NCBI RefSeq assembly: GCF_003590095.1
Contig: NC_039480.1
Location: 11,509,328-11,573,327, forward strand
DNA: 64,000 bases
DNA from: Trichoplusia ni
Taxonomy: Eukaryota; Arthropoda; Insecta; Lepidoptera; Noctuidae
Reading direction: 5' to 3'
Shown: piece after piece, positions 35,201-47,000 of the stretch
Numbering within the stretch: position 1 is the stretch's first letter
Layout: the number at the start of each line of letters is the position of its first letter
Notes under the pieces: generated by a model
Told to the model about the DNA's origin: nothing
Seen by the model: the letters and a program-made list of their open reading frames with translations, nothing else
Databases searched by the model: none
Program-made: the position numbers and the translations under genes

Positions 35201-36499
35201 ACGAATACGCGACATGTTTATTTATAAGGACTTAGATTGCCTTTAGTTTTGCTCTCCATCTTTCCAAATTTTTTCACACGTTTTGATTGGATTTTTTAAA
35301 GATATTGAAGTTTTAGCCCGTAGTCATCCAATATTCTTATCTTTAAGTGGTGGTTATAACTTGGAACAAAGTTATTTTTTTAAGATTAAAGGTACATGAA
35401 ACAACAAAAACAGCTCGCAGGGTCTGTATTAATGAGGCAAACGTGCCGTGCTTGCGATGATAACGAAACAAATCGATGTCTAGGAATCGGCGGACTCGCA
35501 TTTTCCGAATCTGTTCAAGTGGAAAAATATCACTACTTTAACAATACTGTCTGATGGTTAACGAATACTTTTGCAATAACATCTTTCCATACAAAAATAT
35601 GTTGCAAACAAACCACGAGTACATTGCCATTAATTCGAAATGAGAGCAATAACTTCAATAAAATGCGAACACCAAAAAGTATTAACAAAGCTCTACAAAA
35701 AAATTTAAAAACAATTAACGATTTTATTGATATAATTTTTGCAGTTCTATTCGAGCTTATGTAAGCTTTATAACACCGGAACTGGTGATATCAATACCAT
35801 ATGAATAAACAAACCGCATGTGACTTCATGTACACAGAATATCTTTATCTTTATTTTTGTGTACCTACTGAGTGGTTTCCTGTTGGCTGTTGACCTGTTA
35901 TCTTTTGCGATGAATTTGTTCACATTTGGATTCCACGACGGTCATATTTTATCGTTTTAATTGCATTATCTGGCTATTAAGAAAAATTTCTTTGAGCTGA
36001 TTTGAATGACCTATATTGCAATAATATGCGAGGAAAAATAAGTTTATTATTTTAATTTAAGGTCTGTATCATTGTATAGTATATGTATATGATAGATTTA
36101 TAGACAGTAGATAACGATATAATTCCTATGAAATTAATAGTTTACAGGTTTTTTTAATGAGAAATCTACGACATTATCATTAAGCCTCAGTCCTAGTGCA
36201 CATTAATAACACTATATTCAGTGTTGTTGCTATTTATTGATGCGAATTTATCAGATCAAAATCAGGAAATCCCGGTTGGGGTGTTAATTAGCACAGTGGT
36301 GTGATATCTCGCCCACGAGTCGGTTCCGTTTTGGCTTCATCATACACTATCTAACCAATTCTAACATCATGACGACGCTTCTATGATATATTTCAAGTTT
36401 ATCAGCTGGTTAACTTTTTCCGGGCTTGAATATGTAGAATTATGTTGTTAGGTACTATTCATTTATGAACGTTGGTACCTAGCAAATATTATAGGAAGA
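32250..36499. other. no gene seen
   Basis: The first several hundred bases may be the 3' untranslated region of the exon ending at 32249; an AATAAA occurs at about 32411. The rest is AT-rich, with short chance frames only. Confidence 0.45.
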
Positions 36500-36723
36500 C
36501 TAGCTGACCCAGCAAACGTCGTTCTGCTTGATAAATTTCGTCCAAAAAATAAAAGAATAAATTTAAGTGTGGGCAACCCTTGTCACTTAGGGGTATGAAA
36601 ATAGATGTTGTTCTATTCTCAGTCCTACCCAATATGTATACAAAATTTCATAAGAATCGGTCGAACCGTTTCGGAGGAGTACGGTAACTAACATCGTGAC
36701 ACGGGAATTTTATATATTAGATA
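36500..36723 (+). repeat. lepidopteran dispersed repeat, plus orientation
   Basis: It opens 'ctagctgacccagcaaacgtcg' and ends 'cataagaatcggtcgaaccgtttcggaggag ... ggaattttatatattagat'. The reverse complement of 39229-39392 carries the same blocks, so the two copies are inverted relative to each other about 2.5 kb apart. The TATATATTAG end is typical of RTE-related repeats. Confidence 0.7.
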
Positions 36724-37192
36724 TAATATTCTATTATTTTGTTCATAATCGTGACTTGTTTCCTCGTTGTATGTTTTTGGGAACATTAAGCAATACTTTT
36801 AGTCCATCAGATAGATAATTAAAAAATATAAGACTCGTCATTTTGCCTTTATCTAAACAGTAAAAAGTACTGCAATAAACAGCTTTAAATTTAAGGAGAT
36901 CGTTATCACATTTAATAAGACTATTGGGCAATAAATACATATTACAACATTAATGCAGATTATACAAACGAACTCGTCATGTGACTAGTTCTGCAATTAA
37001 TTTAAATAAAACAATTAATAAATGATAACGGAATAAAACTGATACCAACTTTTTGCGAGATCAAAGGCCATGATACTTTTTAAAAACATTGAATAAATTA
37101 ATAATGACAGTAATCTTTCCTTAATTTATGTTATTATGTGCGTATATCACACGTGTGTGAAATAACCTTAGGCGTTGGTTGAAGTTAATCTA

Positions 37193-37312
37193 TTAAGCCT
37201 CATGGTAGAGTGGTGAGTGGCCCTGATTGCCCTGGGTTCAATTCGCGCAAATGGAAAATGTTTTTGTGAAGAACACGCTCAATTGTTTTGTTTCTAGGTG
37301 TAATTTATCTAT
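37193..37312 (+). mobile_element. tRNA-derived SINE, truncated
   Basis: The head carries an A box (TGGTAGAGTGG, 37203-37213) and a B box (GGTTCAATTCG, 37235-37245). A body ending 'ttttgtttctaggtgtaatttatct' follows. It is cut off exactly where the next repeat starts at 37313, as if that element inserted into or joined to the SINE. Confidence 0.65.
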
Positions 37313-37579
37313 AACTAGCTGTTGCCCGCGACTTCGTCCACGTGGGTAGTATAAAAATGATTTATACCTGCCCTGTTTTTTTTCACATTTTCCATTATAT
37401 CTTCGCTCCTATTAGTCACAGCGTGATGGTTTATAGCCTAAAGCCTTCCTCGATGAATGGTCTATTCAAGACAAACAGAATTTTTCAATTTGAACCAGTA
37501 GTTCCAGAGATTAGCGCGTTCAAACAAACAAACTCTTCAGCTTTATATATTAGTAGAAGTAGATATAGAGTATAGATAA
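37313..37579 (+). repeat. 'ctagctgttgcccgcgac' family repeat, copy 1
   Basis: It begins 'actagctgttgcccgcgacttcgtccacgtggg' and ends 'cttcagctttatatattagta'. A second copy in intron 4 of the SLC26 gene (48492-48748) aligns over its whole length with only scattered differences. The conserved start and the TATATATTAG end mark a defined non-autonomous element. Confidence 0.75.
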
Positions 37580-38451
37580 GGGAAATTAAAAAAAAATGTT
37601 TATTAAAACAAATGCATACCTAATTATAAAATGTATAATTATGTTAAAACACATGTTCTCATACCTACAATTTCTGTAAACGTTGCCTTTATATCGCATA
37701 GTGAAAGCAAAGTAAATTAGTATAAACAGTTGTGTCGAATGACATGTTATTTAAATACGTTTGCATTTTTAATTTGATAGTTATTACTGTCACGTGTCAA
37801 ACGAAAAAATACTATAGGTAACTTATTTACGTTGCTCTGAGAAATTATGTAAGCAAACCGTAAAAATTACTTATGTACGAGATATTAAGATTAAATAACA
37901 ATATCATAATATGAAAAGACTGACCGTTATAATATTATTATAATTAAAAAAGAAAATGGAAATTAGAAAAACCTTGCTGTCAAAAATCATCATTACAAGA
38001 ACTTAGCTGATATATAGTATTTTATTAATTTATTTTCCGTTCCAAAAACGTAAAGGTTTCACTAAATTTCACTTCATATCCTAGTTCTTTGAAGTTCCTT
38101 AAAGATTGCATAAACCACAACAGCCCTAACTATAGCAACACTTGATTCCGATAGCATTGCCACCTCGCCATAAAAATAACAACATTGTTATTTCAAATTT
38201 ATCTCACCATGTGTAATTCTATTAGATGCTGAAACATTCACATGCGTCAGTCATGCAGCTAGGAATGTAATATTCAAGTAGACGGCGTCTGCTATCATGT
38301 GTACTTGGTACCTACTTCCCATAGGAATGTTCATTGGATTATCGTTTCTGCGGAACCTGCCACCTCGCATTCGTCGCGTCGCGCCTCGTGTCGCGTGACG
38401 GATCGCACCGCACTTCTTTAGGGTTGAACCTAATTATTTCCTACTTATATT
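37580..38451. other. no gene seen
   Basis: AT-rich DNA with a small CpG-dense patch at about 38362-38410 ('cgtcgcgtcgcgcctcgtgtcgcgtgacgg'). I see no coding structure. Confidence 0.45.
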
Positions 38452-38614
38452 TATATGTATGGATGGTTGTGCCAGCAAAACCACTGAACGGATTTAAACG
38501 AAACTTGTGCACAGTTAGTTTATAATCAGGATAAACATATTTTTATCCCAGTTTTATGTTCCTCCGGCATCATTTTCGATTTACAGCGGGCGAGTCCGCG
38601 GGCACCAGCTAGTT
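38452..38614 (-). repeat. lepidopteran dispersed repeat, minus orientation
   Basis: Its reverse complement starts 'ctagctggtgcccgcggactcgcccgctg' and continues 'atcgaaaatgatgccgg ... ctgggataaa ... aaatccgttcagtggttttg'. It matches the family at 5228-5460. Confidence 0.65.
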
Positions 38615-39228
38615 TTATTACATTTAACCTGTACTGTCCCACCTATTACCTGAGTTCGACTCGAGCTTTTTGCAGAATGCTAAAAAAGTCGTCTCAACCC
38701 TTATGGCATGATCCTGAACTCTACCAGCCCACTGTGAATTTGGTATGCGAAAGACATGCCCAGTTTTTTAGCAAAATAATTTCAGTGGCTAATTGTTCAC
38801 TAATCATTGATTGCTATCTCATCGAAATATATATATTGATAAAATAATACGTAATTGAGATTAAGTGTGAGTGTGTGTGGACTTGACCTTATTAGTACAA
38901 GATGATTATTCTGATAACATATATTGAAGTGATGTTATAATTTTCAAATGATGTTTACGCGTTAATAGGCTAAAGAAACAATAAAATGTCAAAAAATTGC
39001 CAAATATAAGTTAAATAGATCGGAGCAGCCCTATAAGTATACAGTCGCTCATGGGCCGACGGATTGATGGAGGAATTACGTGGCTAACATCCACCAAAAT
39101 GATTGATAACCGTCTTGGGATAGGGCATTATTGTAAGATCCCTGATAAGCGTTTAGTTCGATACTTGATTCCCATACTTGTTCACTCCCCACACTTCTCT
39201 GAATATTCACATAGTGTGCAAACCACTC

Positions 39229-39392
39229 TATCTAATATATAAAATTATCGTGTCCGTACGAAATTGAAACCTCCGAAACGGCTCGACCGATTCTCATGAA
39301 ATTTCATGTGCATATTGGGTAGGTCTGAATATCAGACGACTACGTTATGGACGACAAATATGGCATAACAACATTTGCTGGGGCAGCTAGTA
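39229..39392 (-). repeat. lepidopteran dispersed repeat, minus orientation
   Basis: On the plus strand it runs 'tctaatatataaaattatcgtgtcc ... cctccgaaacggctcgaccgattctcatgaaattt ... gctggggcagctagta'. It is a copy of the 36500-36723 family in the opposite orientation. Confidence 0.7.
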
Positions 39393-39898
39393 GTCTATAA
39401 AGAAACATATTTTTGAAAGGCGTATTTACGTCGTTCTCTGCAATCTTCCTTCGACGCATAATCTTCAAAACGAGCTGCAATAATCACACGTAATTGACGA
39501 CAAGCGTCGTTACGATAGACTCTTGTACACAATTATTACGAACATAACCATTTACAATGGCCATGGCATAAGGAAGCCATGCATCTATAACAAATATATT
39601 TAAATATATTTGTATTTCAGAATTAGAAATAATATTACTTCAAAAAGTGAGGACTTACGTTAAACAAGATATATATTTATTGTTATCTACAAATCTGGTA
39701 ATTAGATTGTTTTCCTCAACTTTAACGCTTTATCTTAACCTATTACTTATTTTTTGTAATTATCGGTGTTTCAAATTATTATTATGTCTAAATCTAAACA
39801 GTCCCAAAACAAGATACACGAGTTGTGACTCAGTTTATCATAGCTAGCCTTAGAGCAGATGAACAAAATAAATTGTTACCAATAAAGTTAAGGTTAAA

Positions 39899-40204
39899 TT
39901 AAAAATACCGACAAAAACTAGAAACTGCATCCAAATCGGTTTTCCCGTTTAGGAGCTACGTTGTCAATGACAGACACACGTACCGGTGAAACTTATAACA
40001 CTCCTCTTAGAAAGGAGTTCGTGATCTTGAAATGAGTAAACCAAATTTGGCAGAACATGTCTAAGAATAAGGATGGTTGCATCCTCTTTCAAATAAAAAA
40101 GTCCACATTCAAATCGGCTCATCCGTTTTAGTCCTACTTTGCCACAGACAAACACACACACATAGCGGTCAAAGCTATAACAGCCCTCTTTTTGCGTCGG
40201 GGTT
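39899..40204 (+). repeat. two tandem units of a dispersed repeat
   Basis: Unit 1 (about 39899-40012) contains 'gcatccaaatcggttttcccgtttaggagctacgttgtcaatgacagacacacg ... cttataacactcctctt'. Unit 2 (about 40023-40204) contains 'cattcaaatcggctcatccgttttagtcctactttgccacagacaaacacac ... gctataacagccctctttttgcgtcgg'. The order of blocks is the same, so this is either a duplicated 3' end or two adjacent insertions. Confidence 0.55.
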
Positions 40205-41108
40205 TTGAAAGTCCCGTGTCACATAATATTGGAAACAAACATAATATTTTAGTATCTCTTTTGTATTCTCGTTTGCGGGCAATTTTATTAATCATGACCG
40301 TTTGTCACGTTGCGCAAAAAACCGTCAGTTTTTGTGTCTCAGACCATTCCGTCCCTGTCAGACGCAACGCATTGAAACGTACAACGTAAAACAATAGCAA
40401 TTTTTAATGATAAGCGATATGACTGAAAGCGGTTAATCATGGATTCGTCATATATGATAATAAAAAAAACTGTTCGTTATCAGTTCATGGTCAATATCCT
40501 TACTATCGTTTCAAACATTTCGGCAGCACGAGTTACGCCAGCAATTATTAGTGTATGAGTTTATTTACATCACGTGCTCGCTTCTGCGAGAATGAAATAA
40601 CATTATCCAATCAGTCGTATTGTTGTGGAAGCCTCTTGTTACGTGTTATTGCAATCACTCAGCAGTCTCTAACTCGAATACTAAATTACTTATTCGCTTC
40701 AACAACCAATTACATCGTTTTATGGATTTATGCAGAAATAGGTAGGTAATACGCATATTGTTATATCTTAGTCCACAACGTCAGAGCAAAATTAGATATC
40801 GTTCATAAGGAAGTAGTTATTCAAGGTTGTTTGATATTAAACAATCGTTTTTATATAAAACAAATAACCGTTTGATTGAATTTAAATGCTTAAAATAAGT
40901 AGACGGAAATGTGTAACTACATAGTACATGTTCCGTTGGATGATGGCATATTCCCCGTCCCCATTAAACTGATTAGATGTTTATACGCAGAATTATGTCT
41001 TATTACGTACATCATGTATTATCTAAAATTGCGTATTACGTGAACAGTATATTACAGAGATAATGTTTCGATCACGGCCGACATAAACCCGGCATTGTCA
41101 AAGATGTG
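40205..41108. other. no gene seen
   Basis: AT-rich sequence between repeat elements, without a supported feature. Confidence 0.5.
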
Positions 41109-41113
41109 CAAAA

Positions 41114-41227
41114 TATTAAAACACGTTGGATATTTTCCATGAACTATATTTGACAATCAACATAACAGAGACAAACATAGATTACATAGCTACAAGACAT
41201 TAAAACCTATTTTGATACATACTAACA
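41114..41227 (-). repeat. 3' LTR of the Copia-like element
   Basis: On the minus strand the 114-bp LTR starts TGTTAGTATG and ends GTTTTAATA. It is identical to 42507-42620. The terminal TG...TA is a departure from the usual TG...CA. Confidence 0.88.
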
Positions 41228-41236
41228 CCCCCACTT
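41228..41236 (-). other. polypurine tract of the Copia-like element
   Basis: On the minus strand AAGTGGGGG lies directly before the TGTTAG of the 3' LTR. This is where the plus-strand DNA primer of an LTR element is expected. Confidence 0.8.
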
Positions 41237-41372
41237 ATCAAAATAATCAAAACATTACAAGACATAGTACAACACCCACTCTATAAATAAACTAAAAATG
41301 CTTTACATGTCATTAGTACACCATTTAGAAAAACAGTAGAGTTATACTCATTCCCATACTACAAATACATCA

Positions 41373-42428
41373 CTAGGGTTTTTTAACAAGCTCACAGGCA
41401 TCATTATCTTCAAATGATTGCAACTTCTGAGCCAAAGCACGTCTCCACTGCTCCTTCTCAGGCCTTTTCAGAGCCTGTGAGATTGAAATCTCCTGAGAAA
41501 CTGGAACAGTACTGGATACACACAAGTTGCTGAAACCATACCGATCAGGCTGCTTTCCTTGCGTCTTCTGTCTTTCATAAGGCTCTGGCTCCTGACTAAG
41601 ATATACATGTAATGTGTGTTTCTTCACCATCAGTGTATACTGAAGAATCTGAAGAGCTATCACTATGATAATCAAATACTGGAACACAGGATGCCCCCAC
41701 TGAATCTCTGTTCTCCTTCTCCACGCTGATCTCTGGTGTTTGCACATTACTCTCGTCATCTGGAACCAATATTGCCTCCTGGCTGTTTGCATTATCACCT
41801 GTCTCGCTTTCTATCAAAATAACATCTGCTGGTGATAACAGTATCTTTTGAAGGATTACACAATCTCTATCCTTTCACATTCATTCCATATCTTGGCTAT
41901 TTATATGTGCAAGCCACTTCTGTGCCACAATCTTCCTGTAATTGCAGGAGCTGCCAACATGTAACTTGAAGATTGTAACCTCAACTTGTAAACCCCATCA
42001 GTTAAGTCAGCTATCGCAACCAAAGCATCTCTTCCGTCATAAATACATAACAATGCTTTTCTTCAATTATAACCTGGTTACCATTCCTGATAAGCTCGCT
42101 AACTGATTACAAGTTTGTAGTCAAAACAGGCACGCATAGCACATTTTTCACAGTTATATGACATTGCAAGTCTGACATGATCTCCACATCTCCTGAACAA
42201 TCAACCCATTAAAACACGGTGATAGTTTCATGTTTGCAATCCCGTCCTTGTTAACAGTCATATGTGCACTGGCACCGCTATCTGTGTACCAACCCTTCTA
42301 ACTAAACCTTCCGTTATAAAAAACATTGAAAACGCATTTATCCGCCATTTTCTTTCATAACGGGCACCACATTTATCATAGTTTTCCATGCCCTTTAGTT
42401 TTGGTACACTAGCTATATTCGAGTTCAT
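41373..42428 (-). pseudogene. collapsed gag-pol remnant of the Copia-like element
   Basis: Reading on the minus strand from the ATG at 42428, the gag start MNSNIASVPKLKGMENYDK is followed quickly by unrelated residues, showing a deletion. The protease active-site motif DSGASAHM lies in another frame at 42282-42259. A pre-integrase trace with LWHR follows near 41920. After stops there is an acidic linker (about 41817-41600). Last comes the conserved segment just before reverse transcriptase, ending ALAQKLQSFEDNDACELVKKP-like at 41373. Several frame changes and stops occur, so no full polyprotein can be made from this copy. Confidence 0.8.
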
Positions 42429-42492
42429 GGTTTCGCCAGTCAACAAGCGCAAATTATCTATTTTAACAACAAAATAACTGATAAATGCCCAA

Positions 42493-42506
42493 CTGAGCCC
42501 ATAACC
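42493..42506 (-). other. primer-binding site of the Copia-like element
   Basis: On the minus strand GGTTATGGGCTCAG starts immediately after the 5' LTR. Drosophila copia uses an internal fragment of initiator methionine tRNA, with a very similar site (GGTTATGGGCCCAG as I recall it). The match supports both the LTR boundary and the family. Confidence 0.8.
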
Positions 42507-42620
42507 TATTAAAACACGTTGGATATTTTCCATGAACTATATTTGACAATCAACATAACAGAGACAAACATAGATTACATAGCTACAAGACATTAAAACC
42601 TATTTTGATACATACTAACA
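42507..42620 (-). repeat. 5' LTR of the Copia-like element
   Basis: Identical over 114 bp to 41114-41227. It abuts the primer-binding site on its inner side and the CAAAA target duplication on its outer side. Confidence 0.88.
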
Positions 42621-42625
42621 CAAAA

Positions 42626-44042
42626 CACACAAGGGTTAATGGAAGTACTCAGTCCAATCTGGCCGAATAATTGGTTGGGCCCACCTGCCGGGGAACAAAG
42701 AGCAGCAGCTTCGTCGTTCACTAGAGGTTTATTGGCAAGCGATGTAACATACCATCGCAAATTAACACTCCCGACCTCAATATTACCGAAGAACACGGCC
42801 AACGCCTTATGTCCGAACTACACACTAATAACTAATTTTCTCCCTGAACCCACCACTCAAGGGGTAAATTGACAGTAATAGATTTGTTCCCTCCCTTTCT
42901 TACTCCTTTGTAGTAAAATTGCTTCAACACTAAGATATACGGGTTATGTTATTCTGTTGTTCGTTGATTGTTTGGAAGGCCTCATCTACTAAGAGTTCGC
43001 CAAGTTTAATTATTTTCTTACTATCATGTACTGAGGGATTACTTATGAAAGTTGTTTCAAATATTTTGTGGGCGTTTTGGTAGTTCTAACTAAATATTAC
43101 GTAGGAATGTTGGCGGTTTCTCGAAACATTGTTTATTATTTCGGCAATAATAGCCATCGATTCTTGTCGGCCCTTTATACATAAGATCTACATTGGCCTT
43201 TTGTTTTTCGGCGGCCATGTTTAGCGGCCAGCCTTTATTAGGGAATTGGAAGTGTGCGACACAAAGGGTCTTAAATTAAATCAACTACCCCAATATTCCC
43301 TGCAGGAGTGCTTTATAGGCTGGGGGAATGTAGAGCCTTGTAACCGCTGACTTACCGACTCCATATTGAAGTCTGGCTTGACAACATAAAACGTGGAATG
43401 AACGGGTCGGTAGACGAACTATTTTCGCTTTTCTATCAAAATAGAAATGGAACATTACGCTGAAGTAAATTAACTTGAATCCTTATTTTTCAAATGTGCT
43501 GTGTTCCGTTCCTCCGTTAATACAGCGTCGCAAGCAAACTATAGACAATGTAGCAAAGTTTGTCTCTCATTTTATTGTTCTATCATGTTTCGAGAAAGCT
43601 ACCGGGTGCTCCTACATAAACTGTTTCTTTTACTTTGTATTGTTTATACAACAAATATTTACGAGTTCATGAAACTCACGAACTTTTTATGTACTGGTAC
43701 ACGACACTTTACTTTCGATAATATTATTAGAAATCCGTTTTTATGAATAATTATGAACCGAAAATAATTTTTCACTATCTGCTCCAAATCGGACGATGTT
43801 GAAACCTTTAAACTGAACTTTGCTTATTGGTCATTTAATTTTAGCTATCATTTGAAAAATAAATTGGCTAACCTTTCTTTATGTTTACGTTCAATTAAGA
43901 TGAGGGTCAGTCATTGACCATTACTATTATAAAATCGTTAATTGTTATAACCTTGTCATATTAAACACCAATTACGAAGGCGTTTATCTCGTGAAATCGA
44001 AAATCTAACTAGAAGTTCAAATGTTTTTCTTTTTGTTCTTAG
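42626..44042. other. upstream of the SLC26 gene; no coding feature supported
   Basis: This interval must hold, or be part of, the intron between an untranslated first exon of the SLC26 gene and its first coding exon, because an acceptor (TTCTTAG, 44036-44042) precedes the start codon. I could not place the untranslated exon or a promoter. Short frames at 42593-42872 on both strands show no family motif. Confidence 0.4.
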
Positions 44043-44055
44043 GTAGAGCATCATC

Positions 44056-47000
44056 ATGTCATCGCCGTCTAAACATCGGTCTAAAAGACAGACTCGCTGT
44101 AAGCGCCTGCTACACAAACGGCTGCCCATAACAAAATGGCTCCCGGAATACAATTCAGAGAAGGCTCTGGCAGATTTGATTGCGGGCATCACAGTGGGGC
44201 TTACGGTGATACCACAGGCTCTAGCGTATGCGACACTGGCTGGGCTAAGTCCACAGGTAAGTCATATTTAGATACTGAGATACTAAAATTATTACTGTGT
44301 TCCACTTTTAGTAAAGCTAGAATGGTTTCCTTGCAAATTATTTTAAGTATTATTTCATTTCCATTCATGCATTGCATTATACTACTTATTGCATTTCAAG
44401 TTTCTTGCGATCGGAAATGTGACAACAGTCGACATTTAGTAGTACAACTTTTTCTTTGCATTACTCTGTACCAGAAATCGTAAATTCCTTTTTACGTCAC
44501 ATGGATAGCGTCGCAGGTAAAAGTCGATCTTACTTCGAAAGATGTCCCGATTTTTAGGGTGCAATGACCGGGTCATTTGGAGTAAAAAGGTCGTTTGCAA
44601 GGAAACCGCCAAAAAACCTGAGCACGTATTGCAAACATAAGGTTTACGTAATGTGAAATAATGTCATTTTGAGTTCAGAGCTTTCGAATCCGATCATTCA
44701 TGTGTGATACGTTTTATGTTTGGACAATTTAGCAATACCATTAAATGATAAGAATATTGTTTCATACATATTAAAGTAGAATTTGCATTTAGGATATTCT
44801 CATGAAACTTGACAGCACCATTACAATAGATTGATCATAAGTGACGAAATTTAAATTACATTTATGTCTGATTCTTATAACAAAGGGGGTAGATGAAACA
44901 ACAGTCGAGGTTGTGCACCTACTGCTTTGTTTCCACACATACGAATCAATCACTGATCTATACCAATCGAGCATAAGATTTTAATTAACGCTCAAAAACT
45001 TGCTATGTTTTTTCATTAGCATTTGACACACCTTATAAAACTATGTCCCTAGTGCATAAAATAACTTTGTTATATTTTTCCCTACACCTGTAGACCTACA
45101 GGTAGTAAAATAGGCGTTGACAGTCATAAACTTTTCAGGATGGTCTCTACTCGTCATTTATGGGGTGTTTCGTCTATATAGTATTCGGGTCCTGCAAGGA
45201 CATAACCTTGGGCCCGACGGCGTTGCTGGCGCTTATGACATACCAACAAATACAGGGCAGGAACAATGATTATGCGGTGCTACTATGCTTCTTGTCTGGC
45301 GTAGTACAACTTATAATGGGAATATTACATTTAGGTAAGTCTTCTTTGCTATATTTTTTTTGCCTAAAACAATGTTATGTGTGAGTCATGAATATAAATT
45401 TTCTTTTCTAAATGGAAGTTCGATAGTAAAACGTGCGTGCAATAGAATTTGAACACAAACTGCATTATGTATATTATTTTTATCTATTTGCACAGACGTT
45501 TACTGAATGCGTCGAAGACACGATACATGGCATTATATTCAACTGTATACGTAATTATTATAATTATATCCTGTACTAACCAAGGCCGGCGTGCAATACA
45601 TATTGAAAGTGAGAGCACCGTTATACCCATTCGTTCAATTCGATATTACTATAACAATACGGTACATTTCTAATTTATACAAATGGAATATGAATTTCGG
45701 TTAAATTTAAATCTTATATACAGTTAAAACCCGCCATTAAAATTAAATTGCTTTGCCCTTAAACCGCACACTATCACATCATAACGTATTATTTATCGTT
45801 TTCAATGTGTTTGTGCGAGTTGTTATCAAGCCGACTCAATGATTTTCCCTTTGTTATCTCCAAATTGAAGTTCGCTACCTCGGTTCGCAATTCCATACGT
45901 AATAGTAACATTTACAATGCGTCCTCAATTATCCTCACTAGCTAGTTCATAACTAGTGTATACTTTAGTTTGCGAGCTTATCTCACTATCATTATCCAAT
46001 TTCCATTCAGCTGCGGGTATGGGATCTGTTTCATTATTCACCGGCGTTTGCTTAATTTGATCTCCTCTTTCGTAACAACGCAGGCACAACCTTCCTTTTA
46101 ATTGTCACTCAGTTGTGTCGGTGGATTAACTTCATTTGTTGTTTTATTATTCAAGCTTTAATTAATCTTGTTAAATGAGGTTAACAGCACAATAATCAAG
46201 TTTATTATCTTCATAAATAATAATACTATTAAGTTAAAATTTTAATAAAAAAAACGTTCAAAATCAGTAACATTATATATTCCTTTTATCTATTAAACGT
46301 TTGACAAAAAATACAAACTTTTCTCTTAAATGCTAGTTTAAGCTAATGAACCAATAAAGATCCTCATATTTTTATTAATGTGCCTTGTGCAGATCCAAAA
46401 AAATAGTACGACCCTATGTTTTTCTAATTCATCCTTTTGTTTTCAGGTGTTCTGATAGACTTTATATCAGTACCGGTGACTGTTGGTTTTACCTCAGCCA
46501 CGTCTGTCATCATCGCTGTGTCGCAGCTTAAAGGACTTTTAGGTCTCCAATTTAGATCTGGTGGTTTCATAGATACAGTTAAACAGGTAATTTTTCTTTT
46601 ACACATATTAGCCTATGCTGGTAGTGAGATCGGTGATCAATAACTTGGACGAGGATTGTTTCATTTTGATTTTGAATGAAAAAGATAGGGTAAGACCGAT
46701 GGAATAAAAATATAAGTAAAAAATCTTTTACACGAAGCAACTTAATTCATCAGCGACGTGCTTTTGCCTTGCGTCAAGAGCGACTCAGTCGTCTTAAAGA
46801 TTCCAGTTCCTTCACATGAAACAATGCAACTACAAAATACATTGAGCTATGAAAGTGAAATCACAAAAAAACTACAAAAATCCAAACAATGATTTTAAAG
46901 AATGGTTGACTCTTAAATATTTTTGCTCTTTATTACAATACGGTTAGGTCATTTGATCAATCGATATTAAAGAGGTAGTAACACTTTGACATGATGTCGA

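Larger units (their letters stand above)
41109..42625 (-). mobile_element. miniaturised Copia-like LTR retrotransposon with target-site duplication
   Basis: The element (41114-42620, 1,507 bp) is flanked by the 5-bp duplication CAAAA (41109-41113 and 42621-42625). Its two LTRs are 114 bp and identical. Read on the minus strand it has, in order: 5' LTR, primer-binding site, the start of gag, an aspartic protease motif, traces of the pre-integrase region, the segment before reverse transcriptase, polypurine tract and 3' LTR. The integrase core, reverse transcriptase and RNase H are absent, so it cannot move without a partner. Copia elements are normally about 5 kb. Identical LTRs imply recent insertion, so the deletions probably predate insertion and the shortened form moved as such. 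Confidence 0.9.

Noticed and set aside
41596..41817. 73-codon acidic minus-strand peptide as an independent gene
   Set aside because: It is the linker between integrase and reverse transcriptase of the collapsed Copia-like polyprotein.
41114..42620. Identical 114-bp direct repeats as a segmental or assembly duplication
   Set aside because: The target duplication, primer site, polypurine tract and gag-pol remnants in the right places show that they are LTRs.
42593..42872. Overlapping frames on both strands just outside the LTR element
   Set aside because: The minus frame extends into the LTR, and neither strand shows a family motif or splice structure.
43956..44192. 78-codon minus-strand frame
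   Set aside because: It is the complement of SLC26 coding exon 1.
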